This document shows, in pieces, positions 54,877 to 63,004 of a stretch of DNA of 64,000 nt. Each line of letters starts with the position of its first letter. The first letter of the stretch is position 1. Below the pieces are notes generated by a model. That model saw only the letters and a program-made list of their open reading frames with translations. It made no database searches and was not told the origin of the DNA. Source of the stretch: Gemmatimonadota bacterium (lineage in GTDB: Bacteria > Gemmatimonadota > Gemmatimonadetes > Longimicrobiales > Gaopeijiaceae); NCBI GenBank assembly GCA_026706635.1, contig JAPOYJ010000020.1, positions 1-64,000 on the forward strand, read 5' to 3'. The position numbers and the translations under genes are program-made.

Positions 54877-56212
54877 AGTCTCTGTCACGAAGGCGGTCGA
54901 TCCCAACCGGATGCGTCCCGACGACCGTCCGGTCCACGATTGGTACCGCTTCGTCCTCTCCTACCCGCCTCATCTGGTTCGGGACTACCTGGAGCGTCTC
55001 GGCATCGGCACTTCCGACACGGTCCTCGATCCGTTCTGCGGCACCGGGACGACCCTCGTCGAGTGCAAGAAGCGTGGCGTCGCGAGCGTGGGACTGGAGC
55101 GGAACCCCATGGCCCACTTCGCGAGCTCGGTCAAGGTCGACTGGTCGGTCGATCCGGGACGGCTGGCCGAGTATTCGGACGCGGTAGCGCAGAGCGCGAA
55201 GGCGACGCTGACCGACGAGGGAGTGGACGACTGGACCGATCTGCCCCTGCTGACCGGGAATGGTCCCGGCCCGGCCTCGATCCGCACCCTGGAGCCGAGT
55301 CGCTCCAAGCTCTTGCTGAAGAACTCCATTAGTCCCGTTCCGCTGCACAAGACTCTGGTCACTCTGGATGCGGTCGATCGGCTCGGTGATCCTCAGATGC
55401 GCGCCTACGGTCGTCTCGCTCTGGCCACCGGCCTCGTGAGAACCATCGGCAACCTGAGATTCGGACCCGAGGTCGGTGTCGGGCGCATCAAGTCCGATGC
55501 GTCGGTGGTGGACATCTGGCATGCCAACATGAAGACCATCATCACGGACATCCGCGCAGTCTCCAACGGACCGGCCGCGACAGCCGGAGTCCTGCGGGCC
55601 GACGCCAGGGACGCCGGGGGAGTCCTGCCGCCGCAGTCGATCGATGCCGTCGTCACGTCTCCGCCCTATCCGAACGAAAAGGACTACACCCGAACCACCC
55701 GCCTCGAATCCGTCATCCTGGGCTTCATCAGGCACCCCAAGGACCTGCGAGCCCTCAAGCGCGGCATGGTTCGGTCGAATACCAGAGGCGTGTACAGGCT
55801 CGACGACGACGACATCGCGGTCGAGGCGTACCCTGAGATCGGAACCATCGCGGACGAAATCGAGCGACGCCGGGTCGCCCTCGGGAAGACATCGGGATTC
55901 GAGCGGATGTACGCTCGTGTGGTCAAACTCTATTTCGGCGGCATGGCGCGGCACCTCGCGTCGCTGCGAACCGTACTGCGGCCCGGCGCGAAGCTCGCCT
56001 ATGTGGTGGGAGACCAGGCTTCCTATCTGAGGGTCATGATCCGAACCGGTCAGCTGCTCGCTGGCATCGCACAGTCGCTGGGGTACGAGGTCATCGACAT
56101 CGACTTGTTCCGCACCCGGCTGGCTACGGCCACCCGCGCGCAACTGCGGGAGGAGGTGCTTCTTTTGCGCTGGCCGGGTGATTCGTCAAGTGAAGCGAAC
56201 CATGGCAACTAA
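54869..56212 (+). CDS. DNA methyltransferase, probably N4-cytosine type
   Basis: The 447-aa protein has motif I LDPFCGTGTTLVE (residues 54-66; S-adenosylmethionine binding) and the catalytic motif TSPPYP at 263-268, with about 200 residues between, where the target-recognition part may lie. SPPY is more typical of N4-cytosine than N6-adenine enzymes. The start overlaps the HsdR remnant, and the downstream endonuclease gene overlaps its end by 11 bases, so this is a type II restriction-modification pair. Recognition site unknown. Confidence 0.85.
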   Translation: MGRVSVTKAVDPNRMRPDDRPVHDWYRFVLSYPPHLVRDYLERLGIGTSDTVLDPFCGTGTTLVECKKRGVASVGLERNPMAHFASSVKVDWSVDPGRLAEYSDAVAQSAKATLTDEGVDDWTDLPLLTGNGPGPASIRTLEPSRSKLLLKNSISPVPLHKTLVTLDAVDRLGDPQMRAYGRLALATGLVRTIGNLRFGPEVGVGRIKSDASVVDIWHANMKTIITDIRAVSNGPAATAGVLRADARDAGGVLPPQSIDAVVTSPPYPNEKDYTRTTRLESVILGFIRHPKDLRALKRGMVRSNTRGVYRLDDDDIAVEAYPEIGTIADEIERRRVALGKTSGFERMYARVVKLYFGGMARHLASLRTVLRPGAKLAYVVGDQASYLRVMIRTGQLLAGIAQSLGYEVIDIDLFRTRLATATRAQLREEVLLLRWPGDSSSEANHGN

Positions 56213-57008
56213 GAACCGCTACGCTGCCATCGTCGAGGCAATTTTTCACGGCCGGTACGAAGCGGGGGACAAGTCGGTCGAATTCCGGCGCGATCAGATT
56301 ACATCGGTCGCCGTCAGTTTGGGACTGGCTCCACCAAGCAACCTCGGGGACGTCGTCTACGCCTTCAGATACCGACGCCCTCTGCCGGACAGCATTCGGG
56401 CCACGGCACCTGCAGGGAAAACCTGGATCATCCGGGCCGCTGGACCGGCGCGGTACAGATTCGATCTGGTGACCGACATTCCCCTGATGCCCAACCCGAA
56501 TCTCGCAGTCACGAAGATTCCAGACGCGACACCCGGTATGGTTGCCAAGTACGCATTCAGTGACGAGCAGGCGGTCCTGGCGCGTGTCCGGTATAACAGG
56601 TTGATTGACGTGTTTCTCGGAATCGCCTGCTACTCGCTCCAGAATCACCTGCGAACCTCGGTGGGCGGGATGGGGCAGGTGGAAACGGATGAACTGTACG
56701 TGGGAGTGGACAAGCAGGGTGTCCACTACGTGATTCCCGTTCAGGCTAAGAGTGGTACGAACCAGATCGGCAGGGTGCAGATTGAGCAGGACATCGCGGT
56801 TTGCGCCGACAAGCTCCCGTCGTTGGTATGCCGACCGGTCGGGGCCTACGCCGTTGACAGCGACGTGGTCGCACTGCTGGAATTCGAGGAAGACGACTCG
56901 GAGATCCGGGTAGCCAACGAGAGACGCTACCGGCTCGTACCGCCGGAGGCTGTTACAGCCGACGATTTGGCGCGGTATCGGCGCCGAATCCCGGCCAGAA
57001 CAGGTTGA
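56202..57008 (+). CDS. Type II restriction endonuclease partner, PD-(D/E)xK-like
   Basis: The 268-aa protein overlaps the methyltransferase gene. The segment ETDELYVG (161-168) followed by VIPVQAKSG (178-186) gives D163 ... Q181-x-K183, a variant of the PD-(D/E)xK nuclease core. The surrounding sequence resembles other endonucleases encoded next to methyltransferases. It likely cuts unmethylated DNA at the site its partner protects. ATG 56202 is used; GTG 56178 would extend it by eight residues. Codon use is less GC-rich than neighbours, suggesting transfer. Confidence 0.75.
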   Translation: MATKNRYAAIVEAIFHGRYEAGDKSVEFRRDQITSVAVSLGLAPPSNLGDVVYAFRYRRPLPDSIRATAPAGKTWIIRAAGPARYRFDLVTDIPLMPNPNLAVTKIPDATPGMVAKYAFSDEQAVLARVRYNRLIDVFLGIACYSLQNHLRTSVGGMGQVETDELYVGVDKQGVHYVIPVQAKSGTNQIGRVQIEQDIAVCADKLPSLVCRPVGAYAVDSDVVALLEFEEDDSEIRVANERRYRLVPPEAVTADDLARYRRRIPARTG

Positions 57009-57051
57009 CACCGAGCAATTGCCTTGAGGCTTCACGACTAATGTTGCGCGT

Positions 57052-57963
57052 ATGGACGACGCTGAGACCCATTCGAGGGAGCTGCGGGCCAGCGGTGGAG
57101 ACACCATGACAGCGCCCTACTCCGACCGGGCCCTCGAAGCTCTCATGGCCGAGCGCATCCTCAACGAGCGCCGCCGCCACCGCGACACGCCCTTCGACCT
57201 CCGCCCTCTCTACCGCGCCACCCTCGCCGATCTCCACATCCGCCGCTTCGAGGAGGACTACCTGCCGGGCGCCCTCGACCCGGAGGCGCTCGCCGCGAAC
57301 GACCGCACCACGGAGGAGCGCCTGGCCGCCGCGCGGATGATCCTCTCCGTCGAAGACCCCGTTCCCACCGTGGTTGGAGTGCTGGCGCTCGGCCGCACTC
57401 CCCAGGACTTCCTTCCGGGCGCGTACATCCAGTTCCTGAGGATCGAGGGTGCCGAGCTGGCCAGCCCGATCCGCGACGAGGCGCGCTGCACCGGCGACGT
57501 CAGGAAGCAGCTCGAGAGGCTCATCCTCAAGCTCGACGCGCACAACCGCACCTCGGTGGACATCACGTCGGGTCCCCGGGAGATCCGACGCCACTTCCAT
57601 GCCCCGGACGCGCTCCGGCAGATCGCCTACAACGCGGTCATGCACCGGACCTACGAGGGAACCAACGCGCCGGTCCGCGTCACCTGGTTCGACGATCGAG
57701 TGGAGATCATCAGCCCGGGCGGGGCCTACGGCGCGGTCACGGCGGAGGAGTTCGGGCGGCCGGGGCTGGCCGACTACCGCAACCCCAGTCTGGCCGAGGC
57801 GATGCGCGTTCTGGGGATCGTCCAGCGATTCGGGGTGGGGATCGGCATCGCCCGCGACGCGTTGCGCCGAAACGACCAGCCCGACCCTGTCTTCGAGGTG
57901 CAGTCCCACTGTGTGCGGTGCGTCCTGAGAGCCAGGCCGGATGGTGCGGAGGGGGGCACATAA
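57052..57963 (+). CDS. AlbA_2/HATPase_c_4-type regulator, N-terminally truncated
   Basis: The 303-aa protein resembles the middle and C-terminal parts of the schlafen AlbA_2-domain regulators: PFDLRPLYRATLADLHIRRF, then REIRRHFHAPDALRQIAYNAVMHRTYEG and the ATP-binding-like end FGVGIGIARDALRRN. The N-terminal AlbA_2 DNA-binding domain of about 120 residues is absent; the endonuclease gene ends 44 bases upstream. Either the gene was cut when the restriction pair arrived, or a short form exists. ATG 57052 is the first start; ATG 57106 is also possible. Confidence 0.65.
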   Translation: MDDAETHSRELRASGGDTMTAPYSDRALEALMAERILNERRRHRDTPFDLRPLYRATLADLHIRRFEEDYLPGALDPEALAANDRTTEERLAAARMILSVEDPVPTVVGVLALGRTPQDFLPGAYIQFLRIEGAELASPIRDEARCTGDVRKQLERLILKLDAHNRTSVDITSGPREIRRHFHAPDALRQIAYNAVMHRTYEGTNAPVRVTWFDDRVEIISPGGAYGAVTAEEFGRPGLADYRNPSLAEAMRVLGIVQRFGVGIGIARDALRRNDQPDPVFEVQSHCVRCVLRARPDGAEGGT

Positions 57964-58108
57964 GCGAAGGGCAGCGCCTCGAATGGACGCCCCCGCCGCG
58001 CGACCACAACCGCCATGCGGGAGGCCCCTCCAACTCCTGGTCCTTGCCGTGTCGGAGTACGTTCCGATCGCGGGGGCCAAGCTGGGGTTGCGCCGGGGGA
58101 CCTCCCTG

Positions 58109-58147
58109 TGTCAACTCCGGTTTACATCATGCAAACCACATTTGACA
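58109..58147. repeat. 39-bp paired-palindrome box
   Basis: TGTCAACTCCGGTTTACA (58109-58126), TCA, TGCAAACCACATTTGACA (58130-58147): degenerate but with the same 18-3-18 layout. It lies between the convergent genes ending at 57963 and 58152, five bases before the stop of the second. No CTAG ends are seen. The rest of the 188-base gap shows nothing. Confidence 0.6.
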
Positions 58148-58151
58148 ACAA

Positions 58152-59447
58152 TCACCGCTCCAACTCCCAGAGCTGCACCGACTCCACCCCCATCTCATCC
58201 GTCGCAAGGCCCAGCAGGTAGTCGGCGCCGATCTCGTAGACCGTCACTCCGTCGGGCGTTTCGATGAACCCCAGCGCCCGCCCCTCGGGGTCAAAGACCG
58301 TCCACAGCGGCGCGGGCCGGTCGATGCCGGGGAGCGTGGCCTCGCGCACCCAGAGGTGGTCCAGGGGATCGGTCAGCAGGTTGTTGAAGGCCGGGTATTG
58401 CTCCACGATGGGCATGCTGCCGTAGCCCCGGCGGGTCATTTTCAGGCTCGGTCCGGTCAATCCGGCCCGCTCCAGAGCTGCCTCGAGCGCCTCGTCGACC
58501 TCCTCGCGGGTCGGCGCGCGGTTCTCGTATTCGCGGCGCACGATGCGGGCGAGGGCCCCGGTCGAGGGGTCGTATGCGCGGACTTCGTAGTTGTCGTCGG
58601 TGGTGAGGATGACGAGCTCGCCCCACTCCGCCTCCCAGAGCGAGCGCCCAAAGGGAAGCAGGCCCATGAGGGCGATGCCGCCCTCGTACCCAATGTGGGA
58701 TTCCTGGCCGGGATGGGTGCCGAACCCGACCGGTGAGCCCCCGTAGCTGGGGCGCAGTTCGTACGTCTCCTGCGAGCGCCGGTATCCATCGCCGGTCACT
58801 TCCCCGGTCCGCCCCAGGATGCTCCCGTCGTGCAGCACCGCCCGGGGCTCGAGCGCCCCGGCTTCCGAATCGCGACGCTGCCGAGGGTAATGCCCCCGTA
58901 TGGCTTGAACGGCCCGGGGCTCGAGCGCCCCGGCTTCCGAATCGAGGGTAAAGGACCGTCCCAATGCGCCTTCAGCATCGAAGACCGAAATCACCCACGT
59001 CCGGTTGTTCCACGCGACGACCGAATCGCCCGGCCAGGGTTCGACACCCGCGAGGCTTGTAAACTCGCCCGGCCCTTCCCCTTCCCGTCCCCACGTGGCC
59101 AGATGCACACCTGCCGCGTCGAAGACGCGAAGCTCGCTGGAGCCGGTGTTCGCGATCACGATCCGTCCATCGGGCAGAATCGTCGCGTCGTTGGCCCGAT
59201 GTAGCAGGTACGCCTCCTCGCCGACAACCTCGCCGATCGATACCGCCGGCCCCGCACCGACCCGCCATGGCAGCCGCGAACCATCCGCAGGGCGTGCATT
59301 GTCGACGATGCGGATGCCGGCGCTGTCGCGGGTCGCCTGCGCCGACGCTTCGGCACGGCAAGCCACCTGGCAGACGGCGGCCACGAAGATCGCGATCGCC
59401 AGCGCGACTGCGGTCCCTGGAGCGATCATTCCCCTCTGCCTGGTCAT
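58152..59447 (-). CDS. 6-bladed beta-propeller exported protein
   Basis: The 431-aa protein has an N-terminal hydrophobic segment (AVALAIAIFVAAVCQVAC), then ATRDSAGIRIVDNARP, the start motif of this family in the window, and repeated propeller blades (VIANTGSSELRVFDAAG, WGREGEGPGEFTSLAGVE). C-terminal segments FDPEGRALGFIETPDG and LGLATDEMGVESVQLWEL close the fold. It probably binds a ligand or partner in the periplasm. A direct 33-base repeat (see 58840-58944) inserts in frame. A paralog lies at 61169 and a fragment at 5454. Confidence 0.8.
   Translation of the reverse strand: MTRQRGMIAPGTAVALAIAIFVAAVCQVACRAEASAQATRDSAGIRIVDNARPADGSRLPWRVGAGPAVSIGEVVGEEAYLLHRANDATILPDGRIVIANTGSSELRVFDAAGVHLATWGREGEGPGEFTSLAGVEPWPGDSVVAWNNRTWVISVFDAEGALGRSFTLDSEAGALEPRAVQAIRGHYPRQRRDSEAGALEPRAVLHDGSILGRTGEVTGDGYRRSQETYELRPSYGGSPVGFGTHPGQESHIGYEGGIALMGLLPFGRSLWEAEWGELVILTTDDNYEVRAYDPSTGALARIVRREYENRAPTREEVDEALEAALERAGLTGPSLKMTRRGYGSMPIVEQYPAFNNLLTDPLDHLWVREATLPGIDRPAPLWTVFDPEGRALGFIETPDGVTVYEIGADYLLGLATDEMGVESVQLWELER
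58840..58944 (-). repeat. In-frame direct duplication inside the propeller gene
   Basis: A 33-base unit (58840-58872) is repeated identically at 58912-58944, offset 72 bases, so the protein reads DSEAGALEPRAV twice, 24 residues apart. Because 72 is a multiple of three the frame is kept. It looks like a recent slippage or recombination event in a loop of the propeller. Confidence 0.85.
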
Positions 59448-59483
59448 CTATCCACTCCTCTCAGGTGCCAGCCAAGCTACAGC

Positions 59484-59520
59484 CCCAAGGCAACCCATGC
59501 AATTTCCGCACAGGTTCCGT
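59484..59520. repeat. Small dispersed repeat, copy 2
   Basis: CCCCAAGGCAACCCATGCAA followed by CCGCACAGGTTCCG matches 53734-53771. It lies in the 169-base gap between the propeller gene start (59447) and the P450 stop (59617). Confidence 0.55.
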
Positions 59521-59616
59521 AGCGATAGCCATGTCCCGCCACCGGTAGGGGCACCAACCCGGTCCTTCCCGCCGAGGCGCTGAACGGAGCCTTCCGCAAG
59601 CTGATCCGGCCCGACT

Positions 59617-60882
59617 TCACGCCGCAACCTGCAAGGGGAGTGCGGCCAGCCCGCGGATCACCGTCGAGATCCGGTAGCGCGGAGCGCCCGCCGCGAGCTT
59701 GATTGTGCCGAGCCTGCGTAGCGCCTCGGTGAAGATCGCGGATGCCTCCATGCGCGCGAGTTCGGCGCCGATGCACTGGTGGACCCCGTGTCCGAACGAT
59801 GTGTGCCTGGGGCCCGTGCGCGCAATGTCGAAGGTGTCGGGATTCTGGAACGCGGCCCCGTCCCGGTTGGCCGATCCCGTGAGCAGGATCACCCCGTCTC
59901 CACTCCGGATCGTCCGCCCCCGTAGCACGACGTCCGCCTTCGCGATGCGAAAGTCGGTCTGCACCGGGCTGTCGAACCGCAGCATCTCGTCGGTCGCGGC
60001 GCGCACCCGCTCCGGCTCCTCGCGCAGGCGCTCCATCTGCTCTGGATTGCGCACCAGGGCGAGCATGCCATTCCCGATGAGGTGGGTCGTGGTTTCGTTG
60101 CCGGCGATCATCAGCACGCTCAGCATGTCGGCGGCCTCAGGGATGCTGATCCCCTCGCCCGCGGCGGCCAGCCTTGCCAGTGTGCTGATCGCGTCGTCCT
60201 CGTCGGACTGCGTCCGCCGGCGCAGCAGGGCCGTGAAGTAGCGTCGGATCTCGGAGCCCGCGACGTGTGCGGCTCTGCGCTCGCGGCGCGTCGCGATCAT
60301 CTCGAGGAGGCGGGCGCGCCTCCGCGACCATGCCTCCCACCGGCGGTGCTCGCTCTCGGGGAGGCCCATCATCGCCAGCATCACCCGCATGGCAAGCGGC
60401 TCCGCCACCTCGGCGATCCAGTCGATCGTCCGCCGTCGGGCCGCCCGCCCGATGAGTTCGACCGCAGTGTGTGCGATGGTCTCGTTCAGTGCCTGCAGGC
60501 GCTCTCTCGTGAAGGCCCTGGCAGCGCATCTCCTGAGGCGCCTGTGTTCGGGCGGGTCCACGAGCAGGATGCTGTAGTCGTCCGGGGCCGGCGGGAGCAC
60601 GCTCCGGGTCGCTCCGCGCCACCTCGGGTCGTTGGAGAAGCGTTCGTGGTCCCTCGCGGCGGCGAACACGTCCTCGTAGCGCGTGAGCACCCAGCTGCCC
60701 AGAATCGCGCTTCGATGCACAGGGCTGCGCCTGCGCAGCCTGGAATAGGTCTCGTAGGGACTCTGGATCACGCTCGGGGACAGGGGATTGTACGTCGCTC
60801 CGCTCCTTGCCCTCTCCCCGATGCTGACGGCGCGCGCGCCCAGGCTACGCCATCGTCGCCCCTTCATCGGCGAGACGGCCAC
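59617..60882 (-). CDS. Cytochrome P450 (bacterial, class I-like)
   Basis: The 421-aa protein has the oxygen-binding helix motif AGNET at 260-264, ExxR at 299-302 (EMLR) and the heme loop FGHGVHQCIG with ligand Cys370. Class I bacterial P450s receive electrons from ferredoxin and a reductase; neither gene is adjacent. The substrate is unknown. Start GTG 60882 is used; ATG 60867 is an alternative. The 286-base gap upstream to 61168 holds no recognisable gene. Confidence 0.9.
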   Translation of the reverse strand: MAVSPMKGRRWRSLGARAVSIGERARSGATYNPLSPSVIQSPYETYSRLRRRSPVHRSAILGSWVLTRYEDVFAAARDHERFSNDPRWRGATRSVLPPAPDDYSILLVDPPEHRRLRRCAARAFTRERLQALNETIAHTAVELIGRAARRRTIDWIAEVAEPLAMRVMLAMMGLPESEHRRWEAWSRRRARLLEMIATRRERRAAHVAGSEIRRYFTALLRRRTQSDEDDAISTLARLAAAGEGISIPEAADMLSVLMIAGNETTTHLIGNGMLALVRNPEQMERLREEPERVRAATDEMLRFDSPVQTDFRIAKADVVLRGRTIRSGDGVILLTGSANRDGAAFQNPDTFDIARTGPRHTSFGHGVHQCIGAELARMEASAIFTEALRRLGTIKLAAGAPRYRISTVIRGLAALPLQVAA

Positions 60883-61168
60883 TCCCGAACGGATCGCTGG
60901 GGCAGGTGGCCCCTACCGATTCTCTCCACGTTGATCACGTCTCGTCGCAGTCTCCCCACTCGGGCGCAGGCATTGCGCGGTCGGTCCCGAGAAGCGCAAA
61001 AACCGTACCAAGAGCGTCGGCCAATTCGCAAGTCCGTGCGACGAGAAGACCCCCTCCGCCGCTAGCCAGCTGCGGGTGACGCCGCCAGCGGGCGCGCCTC
61101 TGGTCTCATGATGGCGCGGTCGGCCCACACGCGCCCGTCGTAAAGGCCGGGGTCCTGTGGAGAGCGCT

Positions 61169-62473
61169 CTACCTGCGGCTGGGACCAAGGCTGTAGAGTC
61201 TGACTTCCTCTTCGTCGTTGGCATCACGCAGGAGGGTGGCGAATCGGTCGGCATCCACTGCCAGTACACTCGCCGTGGCTGGAAGAGCCAGCCATCCCCG
61301 GAGCTGTCCGTCGGCACCGATGACGAGCCAGCGCCTTGTTTCCTCCCCCAGGCGGGCGGCCAACCCGATCCAGACCATCTCGTCGGGCCCGAGGAGCGCA
61401 GAGTGAAAGGCGGGGTGGGTATCGCGGTGGGGAGCATTCTCAACCGACTGCCGGTACCACTCCGGTGCGTCCGACCCCAGGCGGGCGAGCCGTTCCGCCC
61501 TCGACGCCTCGATCTCTTCGGCCGTGACCGCCCACCCGCCGCCGGTGCCGCGGATCCGTCGCGTGAGGCGACCGTCGGCCCCGTAGACGGATAGGCTCAA
61601 CACGTCCGTGTCGCCGATCAGCGCCCGGTCCCCGAATCCCTTGGCGACGATATCGCGTCCGAACGCGGGTTCGCTCCGAGTGGCCCCTCCTCCGGGAATG
61701 CTGCCGTAGCTCCATTCCTTGGCTGGAAGAAGCCCCAACGTCTCTGGCTCGGCCCCGAGATTCGTGAACGAGAGCAGAGGCGTCGTATCCCTCTTCATGC
61801 CTTCGGGAAGAAAGAACCGCTGCTCCCCCAGGATCGCGAGGACGTGACCGGCGGTGTCCGTCGCGAGAGGTCTCAGACTCACGATGGCGCTCTCCGGGTC
61901 GAGTCGCGTCGACGTGAGGAACCGCCCAGTCTCCGCGAACTCGCTGAGACGGGCCAGCCGCGAGTCGTAGACCAGGAACCCAGCTTCCGTGGCGAGGAGC
62001 GTTGTGATCTCGCTGAACTCCCCGGGGCCTTCGCCCTCTCCGCCCACGCGCGTTGCAAGGGAACCATCGGCGGAGAAGATCAGCACTTCGCTCTCGCCCG
62101 TGTTGGCCACTGCCAAGCGACCGTTGCCGAGGAGGAGGGCGTCCCCAACCCAGAACAACTCGATCCCGAGTCCCCGCGTGGAGAAAACAAGCTCCGCCGC
62201 CAACTCGGGTGCCGCCAGTTCCTCCACCCGGCCCAAGGAGATGTCTGTGATCCCGGCCGAGTCGGAGATCTGAACCACATTGCGGGCCTGAACGTCCCTC
62301 TCGGACTTGGCATCGTTGCACGCGGCAACGGCGCTGCAGAGGAATCCGACAGAGAGGAGGACTAGCAGCCCGTGGACAAACCTCCCACGGCATTCGAGCA
62401 GCGCTGCATCCCCGCTGGACCGCTTCGCCCGTCTCCCCACACTGTAATGTATGGTATACATTGTGTAATCCAT
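61169..62473 (-). CDS. 6-bladed beta-propeller lipoprotein with repeat-derived N-terminus
   Basis: Residues from about 50 onward form a propeller lipoprotein: lipobox region LCSAVAAC, ISDSAGITDISLG, blades VANTGESEVLIFSADG, and FLVYDSRLARLSEF, ending VRLYSLGPSRR. The first 36 residues (MDYTMYTIHY, GRRAKRSSGDAA, RGRFVHGL) are encoded by the dispersed element at 62363-62530, which joins exactly where the hydrophobic core starts. Start ATG 62473 follows GGGAA; GTG 62440 is possible. It seems an insertion removed the original start, and the element now supplies one with a positively charged N-terminus. Paralog of 58152. Confidence 0.75.
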   Translation of the reverse strand: MDYTMYTIHYSVGRRAKRSSGDAALLECRGRFVHGLLVLLSVGFLCSAVAACNDAKSERDVQARNVVQISDSAGITDISLGRVEELAAPELAAELVFSTRGLGIELFWVGDALLLGNGRLAVANTGESEVLIFSADGSLATRVGGEGEGPGEFSEITTLLATEAGFLVYDSRLARLSEFAETGRFLTSTRLDPESAIVSLRPLATDTAGHVLAILGEQRFFLPEGMKRDTTPLLSFTNLGAEPETLGLLPAKEWSYGSIPGGGATRSEPAFGRDIVAKGFGDRALIGDTDVLSLSVYGADGRLTRRIRGTGGGWAVTAEEIEASRAERLARLGSDAPEWYRQSVENAPHRDTHPAFHSALLGPDEMVWIGLAARLGEETRRWLVIGADGQLRGWLALPATASVLAVDADRFATLLRDANDEEEVRLYSLGPSRR

Positions 62474-62530
62474 GGTTTACAATTTCCCATGCCCGTGGCT
62501 TCGCTCTGCGTTGCTCCTCGGGCCGTCAAT
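62363..62530. repeat. Dispersed CTAG-ended element, left two thirds
   Basis: Left end CTAGCAGCCCGTGGAC with the CCGTGG/CCACGG hairpin, then the box TGTAATGTATGGTATACA (62443-62460), TTG, TGTAATCCATGGTTTACA (62464-62481) and part of the right arm (GGCTTCGCTCTGCGTTGCTC). The central hairpin and right end are missing. It overlaps the 5' end of the propeller lipoprotein gene. The following stretch to about 62670 shows nothing clear. Confidence 0.8.
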
Positions 62531-62670
62531 CTACAACTGCTGGACGCCGTCCACCTGGATCCCATTGCTTCCCCTTCACCAAGGGCCACTGCCCCCAAAG
62601 AGATAGCTCTGGCTAATTGTGGGGCTGGCCAGACCCGAGTCCGGCACCAACTGCCGTGATGCTCGAAGGT

Positions 62671-62697
62671 ATGCGTAATCCGCACAGGTTGCGAGGG
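62671..62697. repeat. Small dispersed repeat, short copy 3
   Basis: ATGCGTAATCCGCACAGG plus TTGCGAGG matches the core of the repeats at 53734-53771 and 59484-59520 (CCGCACAGGTT). Short, hence less certain. Confidence 0.4.
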
Positions 62698-62717
62698 CCT
62701 CCACTCCGCCCGATGAT

Positions 62718-62930
62718 TCAGCTTCCGATCCTCCCCACAGTGTACAGACGGTCCCGGAGCACGGACGCCCCCACCTCGTCCAGCGGCCCGATCCGGGTGA
62801 TCCCGTCGTCGGACACGACGGCCAGGACAGACACGCCACCGACTCCCTCCTCGTCCAGCAGGTCGGCGCTGTGGCCGGCGAGGTGAAGAGTAGCGTTCCT
62901 ACCTTCCCAGCCGTTTCGCCCCGTCGCCTC
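62718..62930 (-). pseudogene. Fragment of a larger gene, beta-blade-like, without start
   Basis: A 70-codon open stretch with strongly GC-rich third positions reads LHLAGHSADLLDEEG, VSVLAVVSDDGITRIG, VLRDRLYTVGRIGS and stops at 62718. It has no start codon of its own and opens just after a stop. The pattern D-G-I-x-x-I-G-x-L ... D-R-L-Y-T-V resembles the last blade of a secreted beta-propeller. Likely the end of a gene whose front part has been lost. Confidence 0.35.
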
Positions 62931-63004
62931 TCACTTGTGCGGCGATGCTCTTGCAGTTGCGGAGCACTACTCTCCGTATGAGCCGCCGGTCCTCGGCCAT
63001 CGAC

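Noticed and set aside
62576-62839. Minus-strand frame of 87 codons
   Set aside because: Out of frame with the better coding fragment at 62718-62930 and without motif.
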